Part shown: piece by piece, positions 33,781 through 45,169 of the stretch | Layout: each line of letters begins with the position of its first letter | How positions within the stretch are numbered: position 1 is the first letter of the stretch | Assembly (NCBI GenBank): GCA_047967505.1 | Contig: CM106539.1 | Source: Dipteris shenzhenensis | Lineage: Eukaryota; Polypodiophyta; Polypodiopsida; Gleicheniales | Direction: 5' to 3' (one strand) | Length of the DNA stretch: 64,000 bases | The notes under the pieces: generated by a model | Seen by the model: only the letters and a program-made list of their open reading frames with translations | Database searches by the model: none | Told to the model about the DNA's origin: nothing | Program-made: the position numbers and the translations under genes

Positions 33781-36700
33781 ATGGAAGGGACGAGTGGAAG
33801 CTCGTCCGATGATGTGCCAATGCCTAGAAGCACAAAGTGGCTTATGGAGAGGTTATATTGTCATTGCACTCATTGCAAGCAAGAAGTACGACATCAATGT
33901 TGTATTATCATGCGCCACTTGCGGATGTATGGGGAGGAGCCCGAACCAATACCCATCGTTGGTGTTGCACGTGTTGATGGACTATCGGTAAGTCAAAGCT
34001 ATTTAAGTTCGCAGTCTTATTGGATACCAGGAAATACAAGATCTTATATTTACATGAAATCTTAAACAAGATGAGGAGGCTGACGAGGGTACGCATATAC
34101 CTTCATACTTTGAGCAAGACTGTAGTCTTTCGGATGATGACGAGGGTATGGTCGACATGATGGATTCTATTTTTAGGGGCACTACATCCCAAAAATGCGA
34201 GGGTATGGTCGACATGATGGGCACTATTTTTAGGTATTTTTGAGGGTATGGTCGACATGATGGATTCTATTTTTAGGGGCACTACATCCCATGTACATGT
34301 GATGTTAGAGTCTGAGGTCAAAATGCGAGAGTTGCAATCAACACAATTGTACGAGGGTGCTAGGATGTCTAAACTATGTGCTTGTCTCTCAATCTTGAAT
34401 CTGCAAGTAAAGTATGGGTGGTCGAATACAAGTGTCTCGGCCTTAATGAGGTTAGCTCTTGCATTAATTTGACTTATTATTTGAATATTGTTTGTTTTGA
34501 GAATCATCATGATTGTTTTGAGAAACATCATTTGGATAGTGTATACTGAATCATCATTGTTCGAAGCCTATGTATGTTTGAATTGTCATAGGTTGCTCCA
34601 AAAGATGTTGCCTGCACCAAATACCATGCCCGCATCAAGAGATGAAGCAAAACAGCTGCTAACAATGGTGGGTATAAATTATGATACCATCCATGCTTGC
34701 CGTAATGATTGTATTATCTTTCGTTGTGAGCATGGAGATTTGGCTAGTTGTCCAAAGTGTGGGGAACAATGATATAGAGATGACTTACAGGGTGAGCAGA
34801 TACCGATAAAGGTCTTGAGACACTTTTCCATCATTGCAAGAATACAACACATGTTTCGATGCAAATCCATAGCGGAGTTGATGACATGGCATGCATCTCA
34901 TCGGTCCACTGATGACACATTGAGGATTCCCACAGATTGTGCAGCTTGGAAGCACATAGACAATCAGTGGCCGGACTTTGCGAGGGAGCCATGCAACTTA
35001 CATCTTGGGCTCGCCATGGATGGCATGAATCCTTTCGGGTTACGCTCGACATCTTGGTCGACATGGGGCTAACAATAAAAAAGGGACACCTCATGCTTGC
35101 ACTACTTGTGCCAGGAAAGTACAAGGCAAAAAATATGGATGTATACATGGCACCTTTGATAGAGGAGTTACAGATATTATGGAGAGGTGTGCGGGTCTTT
35201 GATATTTCCGGAGCTCCTAGACATACCAATGATATTTTGGTCAGGGGTATCTTGATGTGGACCATGCATGACTACCTAGGATATGGAGAGTGCGCAGGTA
35301 CGTGGTTGTGTCTCTACATGTATAATGAGGGATTATGCTTTTATGACTCTCTTTCGCATGCATGTCTTATACTAACACATTCATGCACGCGTGCAAGACT
35401 TGTTACAAGTGGGTACCATGCTTGCCCTGTTTGTGGACCGGGTTTGAAATCACTTGCATGCTACTCCAAACATATGTTTATGAAGGTCATGCTCGATACC
35501 TTTCGCTTGACCATCTCGCACGTGGAGGTTAGCTGGATCCACCACCATCATATTTGAAGGCAAGTGATTGGATTCAAGCTTGGAGGGTGAATGGAGAGGA
35601 ACCTCCTCCTAGTATGAAGAGGCTATCGATCTTTCACGAGCTTCCTTATTGGAGTGAGTTACAAACCAATCATCTCTTGCATCCCATGCATATCTTCAAG
35701 AATGTGGGGGCTACTATTTGGGCACAGTTAGTTGGTTCCAAAGACTCGAGAGGAGTGCGAGAAGACTTGCATGCTATGAATAAAATGTCTCGTTTGTGGC
35801 CCCAAGTGCATGCTTCGGGAAAAGTTATCCTCTCAAAAGCAACATCAATCCTCTCTACGAGGGAGGAGGCAGTGGTCAAGGCAGACATTGCCTCTTTTCA
35901 AACACCGACAGGGTACATGCATTGCTTGAAAGGAGCATTTTCAAAGGACAATAAGCTTAGTGGGCTCAAGTCCCATGATTGGCACAAGGTCTTACAGGTA
36001 TTCTAAGTAGAATTAGTGTACCGATAGTCGTGATGCATTAGCATAATTATGATTATGTTATATTGTTGACATGACTTCTTTGTTGCTTTGATAGTTCATC
36101 CTTCCAATTACAATAAAAGGGTGCTTACAAGAAGATGTTAGAAATGCTATATTAAAGATCTGTGGTATTGTGAGGTATGCTTACTATCAAATCACATTGA
36201 TTGCATTTTCTTCAATTTAAGCTGATTAATCTGTAGACTGATTATGAAAATATCTTACATGGACATGTGAAATAGGTGGATATCTCAAAAAGTGATCTCC
36301 ATATCGAGCATTGAGAAGGCTAGGGTGGAATCCATCGAAGCCGTATGCTTGCTTGAGAAGCACTTTCCCTTGAGCATTATGACAACTCAAGTCCACTTGC
36401 TTGTGCACATAAATGATGAGGTGGCCATTGCGAGTACCATTCATAATCAGTGGATGTTTTTCTCGAGCGGTTTATGAAAACTTTAAAGGGATTTTTAAGA
36501 CAAAACTTGTGCAAGAACAGAAGCAAGCATGGCAGAGGGATGGCTTGTGCAAGAGTCATTAGTATATATCATAGAGTTTCTTGCATCCACGGATCCCGAT
36601 ATGCCGCAAGCTTGGCATAAGAAGGATGATGATTGCATCATTGGCGAGGTTCCCCAAGGAAAAGGGATTGAAAGAAAGATGAGCGAAGAGCAAATGGAGA

Positions 36701-37935
36701 AATTCAATAGTGGATTGAGAGATATGAAGTGGCCAAAGCAGAAATAATAAATGCAAGGACAAGATTCAGAGTAATGTACGGGCAATTGCAACCATATCCA
36801 CGGGATCTGGCTCTTCTCCCCACTCACATGTCACTTGATTGGCTACAACTGGCTCTACGTAAAGCCGAATGCGATGGAGAGACAATAAATGAGCACGAGC
36901 GAGAGTTATCATCTGGATGTATGATGCATATAAGTTTCTTACCTCTTGACATAATTAAGTAATTATTTGTGGCAATATACGCTATAAAATAGATGCATCT
37001 TCATTGTTTTAATGATGCTCTTTTATAGTACAAAAAGTATAGTGCATTATGGTCATATGGACGACATTTTCATGTGGAATGCATCGATTCAAAGAGAGTC
37101 ATATATGATTGTGGAGTCATGGCTAACTTCACACAAGATAGCCGAGCAAGTGCTTCGGATACCAATCTTCTCTCCTCACAGTTGGATTATTGTGGAACCA
37201 TATGCGAAATCTATGAAGTTGATTTCAGTCGATTTAGTATTTTCATTCTTGATGTAAAATGGTTTAGAACTATTTACAATGGTCCCCATGCGACAGTGAG
37301 AAAAGATAGTAGCGGTATCTTTGCAATAGACTCCACCAAACATTGGACTGATGAAAGTGATACTTTTTTTCTTCTCGAGCACTGTGAGCAGGTGCATACT
37401 AATGATTTAATTAATCGAAGCTTTCTTCTTTAAAGATCCATTGATACATGTACTTGAGCATAATTTCATATATATAATTGACGACATTTGGCACCCATCT
37501 TCAATATAGGTGGTTTTTCATCCGGATCGTTCTGATCCAAGATGGTGGTACGTGATCCAAGTTGCACCACGAAGTAAGCAAATTTTTGAAGATAGAGATG
37601 TGGATATGGAGATGCCACTACCAATGCCGGATCCAATTGATCCCGATGAATCTAGCAAAGAAGATGAAGATCACAATATGAGCCAAGAGGAAGATGCGCA
37701 TAATAACATCACACGGGAGGAAGATGGAGATCACGATATTAAGGAAGAAGACAACGATCATCAAGAATCACCACACTTTATTGAAGAAAATGATCTAGTA
37801 CTTTTAGGTGAATGTACGATGCTAGAGTACGATGATGATATAGCAGATCAACTCGGTATAGAGTTGGAGATAGACTTGTTTGGCACCTTAGACTTGGCTC
37901 AAGATGAAAAAGTTGATGTAAATGCTCTTAATTGA
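33781..37935 (+). pseudogene. TNP2-type CACTA transposase, nearly full length, broken
   Basis: Start ATG 33781. N-terminal region with an HCTHCKQEVRHQCC Cys/His cluster (33.85-33.91 kb); KMLPAPNTMPASRDEAK and DTIHACRNDCIIFRC with a CPKC zinc pair (34.60-34.77 kb), ended by an in-frame TGA at about 34770 but continuing YRDDLQGEQIPIKVLRHF; core NLHLGLAMDGMNPFGLRSTS and KKGHLMLALLVPGKYKAK (34.99-35.13 kb); SGYHACPVCGPGLKSLAC (about 35.41 kb); LHPMHIFKNVGATIW and PTGYMHCLKGAFSK; a DUF4218-like block with HLLVHINDEVAIASTIHNQW (36.29-36.46 kb); a DUF4216-like block with FILDVKWFRTIYNGPHATVR (37.24-37.30 kb); and an acidic C-terminus ending at 37935. GT/AG introns probably separate several blocks (for example near 36000 and 37390-37509). 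Internal stops and a shift near 36475 make activity unlikely. Confidence 0.85.
34141..34291 (+). repeat. Local triplication in the TNP2 gene
   Basis: GAGGGTATGGTCGACATGAT recurs at 34142, 34199 and 34242. The first and third copies extend through GGGGCACTACATCCCA. Confidence 0.9.
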
Positions 37936-38099
37936 TTTTTTCATCTCAAACTTGGACATGAATATATGAGCTTCAAAGGCTTGATGTACATGCTCTCATA
38001 TTTTTATTCTCTATGAGATCAAACATGTATGAAAATTTAAAAAAATTTGTCATTGGAAAAAACTAACTTTTAAGGCCTATATGAGTAAAAAACCTCTCT

Positions 38100-38225
38100 G
38101 GAAAACGTCGCTATAAAATAGTATATCAGTGTCGCTATATAGCGACACTTAAAAGTCGCTATATAGCGACCTTTGTGATCGTTGCTATATAGCGACGTTT
38201 GCCTAACGTCCCTATATAGTGACGC
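38100..38225 (+). repeat. Subterminal palindromes of CACTA end D
   Basis: Five variants of CGTCGCTATATAGCGACG occur between 38105 and 38225. Confidence 0.8.
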
Positions 38226-38319
38226 TTTACGGGACATGCTTTTTATACCGACGATTAGTGCCCCATGCGTGCTAAACATCGGTACATAAACGTCGCAATA
38301 GGATCTGTGTGTAGTAGTG

Positions 38320-39568
38320 ATGTGGATAGCTCTCTCCCATGACTATGGAGAGATGATGAAGACCTAAGGATGACCTCTATTGTGCCTCAAGGGAAAGGAC
38401 GGAGCAAAGTAATAGACACAAAGTTACTTAATAATATCAACCTTTATTGCATGCTTAATAGTGATGTGATGAAAAGATGGGTGACAAGATATGAGGATGC
38501 AAAGGCAAGAAGGCAAGGAGAAAGGGCCCTCTTTTGTACACACCACGGATCTCGTTTGCCATATCCTTAGCATCTAAGAGCACTTCCAAAGATATTCATG
38601 TGGATTGGCTACTTGACAAAATGGAGAGAGCAGAGAGAGACGAGGGGATGCATATCACAATGGAAGAATGGGAGTATGCTAGGGGATGCATGAGCAAGGT
38701 CGGTATATAGAATGTTATGCATAAGTTAGGAGCTTTCAACAATTTAGATTGCTTATTTAATTGATTTTCTCTTGGTGTAGTATACTATGTTCAATGCTAT
38801 ATGGTGTGAGGGCAAGCATTTTCAAGCACAACGGATTGATGATAAGAGAAACATACAAGATTGCAGCGTCATTGCTAGCTTCAAGGGAGTCAATGGAGCC
38901 ATGGATGATTATTGTGGCATGATCCAAGATATTATTAAGCTTGACTTTCGACACTTCTTTGTGTATGTTTTGGATGTAAAGTGGTTTAAGGGCATGGTGT
39001 AAAGAGGCCCTAATGCAACAATCAAACGCCATGCAAGTGGCTTTGTAACTATTGACTCCACAAAGTTTTGGCAAAGTAAGAAGGACACACTAGTACTACT
39101 GCAACAATGTGAACAGGTATTGTACACACATATAAAAATACAAACTTTTAAATATTTGATACCTTCGATGCAAGAAACATAACATGATTGTATTTGTGTT
39201 TGAATTAGGTTGTCTGTTAGCTGATGGTGGATAATAATAGGTGGTGGCATGTCATACCCATTATGCCACATTCCAAAGTGATGTATAGTACATTTACTAA
39301 TATGGAGCATATGGAGGATGATCATGGCCATGGAGGTGATGATGACCATGATACGAGAGAGGAGGGTGATCATGAGATAGGAGATATAGATATTAAGGCC
39401 ATTACCCGTGAGGACGAGCCTACCATTAATGATGCTGATTTCGATGAGCACATGAATAGCACAAGTAGTAGTGGGCTGAATGTATTTGTAGATCTCAACA
39501 CTAGTTTGGATTTTGAAGTAGATAGTTTGGCAAGGGTTGATCTCATTGAGGATGAGATTGAACCGTAG
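38320..39568 (+). pseudogene. TNP2-type transposase, C-terminal third, broken
   Basis: It begins mid-gene with DVDSSLP, then IVPQGKGRSKVIDTKLLNN (compare EVPQGKGIERKMSEEQ of the inner element at about 36.65 kb). A block GMHITMEEWEYARGCM follows, then the DUF4216-like region FVYVLDVKWFKGMV (38.95-39.0 kb) with a stop at 39001, IDSTKFWQSKKDTLVLLQQC, and an acidic C-terminus to 39568. It fits directly onto the end of the inverted 5' half at 25667. Confidence 0.8.
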
Positions 39569-39936
39569 CCCATCATTGATATTGGCAAAACTATTATACA
39601 TATTGTCTCATTCTCCTCACCTCACTTAATTTTTGTATATGTGGGTTTGCAAAAAAGTAGTGATATTTTTATAAAAATTATGTGCTTTGGTAATCATGGG
39701 CAATGTTTGAAAAGCAATGATGTAAATTTATCAGCCTGCACCAAAATCTCACTTTCTATATTCTTTGTTTTGCACTTATAAAGGCGTCTAAATCTGCATC
39801 TAATTCATAGAGTAGATGCGCTAATAGATGCACAAATAGACATGCTATTAGATGCACCCGTATTTTCACTATTCTAGCAGTGCCTATAGATGCACCGCTA
39901 TTTTGCATGTCTATAGTTGCTTTGTCTCATTGTGTG
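38320..39936 (+). mobile_element. Outer CACTA transposon, 3' half
   Basis: Sequence starts at ATG directly after the inner terminus and continues TNP2 coding. It ends with TAGATGC-type subterminal repeats (39.78-39.92 kb) and TTGTGTG at about 39936, which on the complementary strand reads CACACAATGAGACAAAG, related to the outer terminus at 28990. Confidence 0.75.
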
Positions 39937-42472
39937 GCCTCATATCTTCACAAGATCTCAATTGGGCAACCTCTGGTCCTGCTTCACCTCCTCCATGGCA
40001 TCTCTTTTATTACTTACCCTTGCTTATCTATCATTTTGTATCCTAGCTAACTCTTGCATGAGTCCTTGGTTGAAGGGAAGCTCGACTCCAGTGCCTTCTC
40101 TTGCCATTGGGAAGCTCCCTCCATTACTCATATGCTTGCCTACTGCATAGTGGCCCATGTCACCAAGCTTCTCTTTCCCGTGATTGACCAAGTTGGTGTG
40201 CCGGATGATGGAACGTCCCTACTAGTGTACAACTGTTCACTACCAATGATGATTGCACTATGTTTTTTGGCTTGCCGGCTCATTGATTGTGTGGGCATTC
40301 TCTCCACTTCTAGTAGTCCCCATCGTCGACAATTATCTATGTTTTGGTGCCCTCCGTTAGCTTGTTGGCCTTGCTCTTCACTACTTTGTAGTGACTTTGT
40401 GAAATGGTACGTGTTGGAGGTGTGGTTGCATGGTAGTCACTTGTATTATTATTGAGTCAACCTTATGTTTGACTATGGTTTCTCTAAATTTAAGTCTCTT
40501 GTGACCCCCCTTTATGCATTTCACTCTTTCTTAATGGACTATTTTACTCTTTAATAGAAAATATAGTTCCCCCTAAGTTATTGTTTTTAGTTTTTTTGGT
40601 TAATTTCATAAAAAAGTGGGCGTCGATGACCCCCCACTTCATTCTCGTGTACTTCTGCTTTTCGCTGCCCCCTGCCTCTTTCTCCATTTCCTCCTTCGGG
40701 TGCTTCCCCAGCCTTTGGTACTTCCAAGAGCATCCCCCCACCTCCTCACACTATTGACTTTTGTTCCTTCCCTTGCTTACTTTCCTTGGTTGTGAAGTAC
40801 ATATCAAGTGTGCAAGATAATACTCCTCATGATGTTATAAGTATTGCAAGCATCATAAATTATCACCCAAAGCACACTAGTCTTCCTACCATTAAATTTT
40901 TGTTCCATGGTGTCAAGTCTCTCATTCTAGGTCCACAAAATGTGCTTCATGTCAAGGTTCAGGAAGTCTTAGCTTGATTGGATTGGATTGATTGTTTGTT
41001 GGAAAAAGACATTCATTACACATTTTCAATTCTCCTCAAATCTTGTGGTAGAGTTCAAAGTGTGAAATATCATGTTGTTCAACCCAATGAATATGTTCAA
41101 TGAGAGCCTTGTATTATGCTTGGGGTTGACACATATGGAGTCACCTTAAAAAATTCCTTGAAAATATCTTAAGGAATGATGGTATTGTCCAACATAACTA
41201 GAAGATTTTTACCTCATGGTAATCGATCCATAATTAAAATCACACCTAGGCCATCTTTTTTGACATTTCCCACCTAAAAGAATGTCTAAATTGATTTAAA
41301 TTGACAATTTAAATCACACCCATGCCAACTATTTAGACATTTCACACCTAAAAGAATGTCTAAATCAATTTAAATTGACGATTTAAATTAACCAATTTAA
41401 TCCCCCTCAAGTCCCTATACTTTTGATTTCAAAAGCCTACATGCAACCATCAAATTTGTGGATCCTCTTAGGGAGTTCGCACACACGACCCCTTTCTCTC
41501 TTCACACAATGGCAAGTTTCCTTGAGTTTTGAAGGGAGGTAGTGAGGAGGAGGAAGGTCAACGGAAAAGGTTGACGAGGGGATGTATAAAAGTGGGTAAA
41601 AGAGAGGTGAGATCTAAGGGGTGGCACCCGCTGCCCGTGACTCTCTCTCTTTCTCTCTCTCTCTCTCTCTTTGTCGTCTCTTAATTTTGAGCTGCATGCG
41701 AATCTCGGAACAACGTCGGCTGCATGCAAATCTCAGCGCCTGTCGCTTACCAATGCAAATCTCAGCGCCTCTCGCTCTCCCAAGCTTTTATCGCTCCAGT
41801 TCTGATTAACATATCCCACCGATCATGCCCTTGCGATCATACAGACCCATTATCCTAGGGTGGTTTTCGATCCCTCCATCCACCACATATTCCCGTTTCA
41901 ATCGACGCCTTAATCCTCATTCCTCGTCATAGACACTTTCCTGTATGATATTCGAATATCTCGATGACAGCGACTGGTGTGAGATTGAATCTCGATTCTC
42001 GATGAGAAACACTCGACTTGCATTCCTCACAACACACAAATTGCAGGCAAATATGGCCGACACACCGGCCTAACACGACCTTCCGGATCAGGAAATCGCG
42101 CAAGACATGTCTGCTTGTTCCATCATACAAGATTGCCTTGCTCGCCACCTTATCCAGCCTGCCGCGTTTCGTAATTTGTAACGTAGCACTTGCCTACTAT
42201 GCTTCTATACAAAGGAAGACGAACCAATTCGTAGTAAATATATAACCTGCCCAACAACAAAAGTCCCATAATCCATTGTTGCTGCACTCCTTCAGATCGA
42301 ATCACTCCCACGTTTGCATATTCCAGGTTGTCCCAAGCCATCATTCACTAACACAGTTCAGTCTCCTTTTCCAATGCGACTAACTCATCCATGAGCTTCT
42401 TTGCTCTTCATTTTACCCTTCATGACCATGACCACCATTCATTATATCCTGCAGGCACCTTGATTTTGTGAG
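39937..42472. other. Intergenic DNA before the NPF gene
   Basis: Some frames (for example 40054-40455) are open but unrecognised. A 74-bp tandem duplication occurs at about 41237-41389 (AAATCACACC...TTGACAATTT). A short (CT)n lies at 41641-41672. Confidence 0.5.
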
Positions 42473-44808
42473 ATGGAAGACAAAGAAAACACCGACCCCT
42501 TGCGCCCTTCTTTGACTATCATCAAGCTGGATAAACTGGACCTCCATGACACGTCACAGCCAGATGACCTTGTTGCAGATGGCGCTGTAGACCTGCAAGG
42601 AAAGCCTGTTTCAAAATCCAATAGCGGCAACTGGAAAGCCTGCGTGCTTATCTTTGGTAACGCCCTGCACCTCCATCGTGTCTTGGAAATCCAAATCTCT
42701 TTCGTTGCATCCTTCAGCTTTTGCCACTTCTAATATTCAGCTTAACGGCCGGGTGCAGGTTGCGAAGTTTGTGAAAGAGTGGCATTCTACGCCATAGCGT
42801 CGAACTTAGTGATTTTTCTAACAAGGGAGATGCACGAAGACATCGCAGACTCTGCCCGCAACGTAAACAATTGGACTGGCACAACCTTCCTCACTCCTTT
42901 AATTGGAGCTTTCCTCGCCGATGCGTTTTTGGGCCGGTACTGGACACTCGCCAGTTTTATGTGCGCTTATTTCTTGGTGCGTTGTGCCAGCCATCTCTTG
43001 CTATTTTGTGGCGACCTGCAAGGATTTGACAATATCTGGAACAAATAATGCCGGCTTTGACATCGTTTGCTTTCATCTTCAGGCGCTTATCTTCGTCACA
43101 ATGGCTGTCTCTCTGCCTTCACTTAGGCCTCATCTCTGCGAGGAGCTCTCTGATAACTCTATATACTGTCCGCCTGCCTCACGGACGCAAGTCGTGTTTT
43201 TTTATTTTGCACTGTACTTGATGGCATTAGGTGCAGGAGGAATCAAATCCAACGTCTCCTCTTTTGCTGGTGACCAGTTTGATGAGCTGGATCCAATCGA
43301 AAGCAAGAGGAAGATGTCGTTCCTGAATTGGTGGTTTGTGAGCATCAGCTTTGGAACTATGTTATCCGTGAGCATTTTGATCTACTTAGAGGACAACGTG
43401 AGTTGGTCATGCGGCTATGGGGCCGCCGCCATTGTAACGGGCATTGTGGCGACGCTTTTCTTCCTTGGCACGCCCCTCTACCGGCATCAAATGCCTTCCG
43501 GAAGCCCATTAACGAGAGTGGCGCAGGTTATCGTAGCGGCAGCGCGGAAATGGCATGTCTCCATGCCTGTACAACAGGAGCTCCTCTACGAAGTGGATGA
43601 CAACGATGCACTGTTTCCACGAAAAAAGAAGTTGCCTCACAGCAACGAATTCCTGTGAGTTCACGTGCGGCGCTGCTCCGTCTCTTCAAATTGTGTTGCT
43701 GATGGGGAGATTAGACGTTGTTTGTCAGAGCACATTAGATAGGATCATGAAAGCCATCATGCTCCGAAAGGAACAAAGAGCAATTATAATCTCATCTTCC
43801 TGGTGCAGGTTTCTTGACAAGGCTGCAGTGACGCTGGCCGATGAGCCAAGCCCATACACAGATTCTTCGGAAAATAAACCGAATCCCTGGGTCTTGTGCT
43901 CGGTGAGCCAAGTAGAGGAGGTGAAGCTACTGATACGAATGCTGCCGATCTGGGTTACCAATCTGATGTTTTCGGCAGTTTTTGCTCAAGTAGGCACGAT
44001 GTTTCTGACCCAGGGAGCAACGCTGGACAGAAGCATGGGTCCTCATTTCGAGATCCCGGCAGCTTCGTTTCCGCTATTCATCACGCTTACCATCTGCATT
44101 CTTCTGCCGTTGTATGACAAGTATTTCGTGCCTTTTGCTCGGAAATTTTCTGGAAACGAGCGAGGATTGACAATCCTGCAGCGAATTGGAGTTGGGCAGG
44201 CCATTTCGACACTTTCGATTGGAGCAGCAGCTCTGGTAGAAATGAGAAGGCTGAGGGTGGCGGAAGCGCGGGGTTTGCTAGATAAGCCTAACGTTCCTGT
44301 ACCGATGACGATTTTCTGGCTTCTTCCACAATATGTCTTAACGGGAGTCTGCGAGGTGTTCATCTCTGTTGGTCAGTTGGAATTCTTCTACGATCAGGCA
44401 CCCGATTCGATGCGGAGTGTTGGAGCTGCTCTTTACCTGAGCACCATCGCTATCGGGAGCTTCATCAGCAGTTTGCTGGTGACCATAGTCTGCAAAGCTA
44501 CTCGGAGCAGCAATGGCGAAGGCTGGATAGGAAACAATCTCAATCGAAGTCATCTGGATTACTTTTACTGGCTTCTCACAGCCATCAGCTCCATCAATTT
44601 TGTTCTGTTTGTGGCCTGTGCGAAGTGGTACACATACAAGAACGTAAAAACAGGAAAAAGCAATGGGCAAGGAAGCCCTTCATCTCCTTCTTCTTCTTCT
44701 TCATCATCATCTACCTCCTCATCGGATGAAGACAAGGGCAGGCAAGTACTCGGTTGTGCAACACCCTTGGCACCCAAACTCCTCAGTTACAAAGAGCTTC
44801 AGCCGTAA
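42473..44808 (+). CDS. NRT1/PTR (NPF, POT family) proton-coupled transporter, four exons
   Basis: Exons are 42473-42656, 42759-42976, 43083-43654 and 43809-44808, giving 657 residues with all introns GT/AG and the frame conserved. The ATG opens a hydrophilic N-terminus of about 60 residues. The ExxER proton-coupling motif (EVCER, residues 64-68) starts TM1. Family marks follow: NWTGTTFLTPLIGAFLAD, FAGDQFDELD, KMSFLNWWFVSISFGT, and IGQLEFFYDQAPD-like VGQLEFFYDQAPDSMRS near the C-terminal half. About 12 membrane helices are expected, with the usual central cytoplasmic loop (about 290-345). The C-terminus carries a Ser-rich acidic tail. NPF proteins move nitrate, peptides, hormones or other solutes with protons across plasma or vacuolar membranes. 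The second half looks most like the NPF8 (di/tripeptide, PTR) group, but the substrate cannot be read from sequence. It appears intact. Confidence 0.93.
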
Positions 44809-44828
44809 GAGACCGGAGAAAATCATTA

Positions 44829-45060
44829 GTCTTTTTTTACAACGCTGGCTGATTTGGGAGGGGCATCGATCACAATTTGAGATGGACATCACAAGCAAAT
44901 CCGTCTTTTTTTACAACGCTGGCTATCATGGCGTTAATTCAACATGTCACCATAGCGAAGGAGGCATGGACGGTCTTGAAAAATCAGTACGAGACCACGA
45001 ATGGGAGGGGCATCGATCACAATTTGAGATGGACATCACAAGCAAATCCGGAGATCAAAG
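44829..45060 (+). mobile_element. Short copia gag fragment with duplicated ends
   Basis: 44922-45014 encodes ALIQHVTIAKEAWTVLKNQY, a copia gag (UBN2-type) block. A 47-bp sequence (GGGAGGGGCATCGATCACAA...) occurs perfectly at 44858-44904 and 45004-45050. A further short repeat (TTTTTTTACAACGCTGGCT) is at 44830 and 44909. Confidence 0.6.
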
Positions 45061-45109
45061 GCACTTTATCACAAGCAAAATCCGCAGCTGCAAGCCACTT
45101 GTTGATTGG

Positions 45110-45113
<4 letters not shown>

Positions 45114-45166
<53 letters not shown>
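45114..45166 (+). repeat. (TC)n microsatellite
   Basis: Uninterrupted (CT)n of about 52 bp. Confidence 0.98.

Positions 45167-45169
<3 letters not shown>

Larger units (their letters stand above)
33540..38319 (+). mobile_element. Inner CACTA transposon, end D (with TNP2 gene)
   Basis: The right boundary is TAGTAGTG at 38312-38319, so the complementary strand begins CACTACTACACACAGATC. The palindrome CGTCGCTATATAGCGACG family occurs at 33.58-33.69 and 38.10-38.23 kb and matches end A at 25.44-25.55 kb. It encloses a TNP2 gene. The triplet after the terminus is ATG (38320-38322). Confidence 0.75.

Noticed and set aside
33540-38319. Treating 33.5-38.3 kb as a complete, separate CACTA element
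   Set aside because: A right terminus is clear, but no CACTA terminus was found near its left edge. The matching triplet at 25667 and the split outer gene fit better if its other end is at 25666.
38320-39936. Treating the two outer CACTA halves as independent truncated copies
   Set aside because: They break at the same codon, share terminal and subterminal repeats, and abut inner-family termini with the same triplet. Coincidence is less likely than a split single copy, though a search should confirm.
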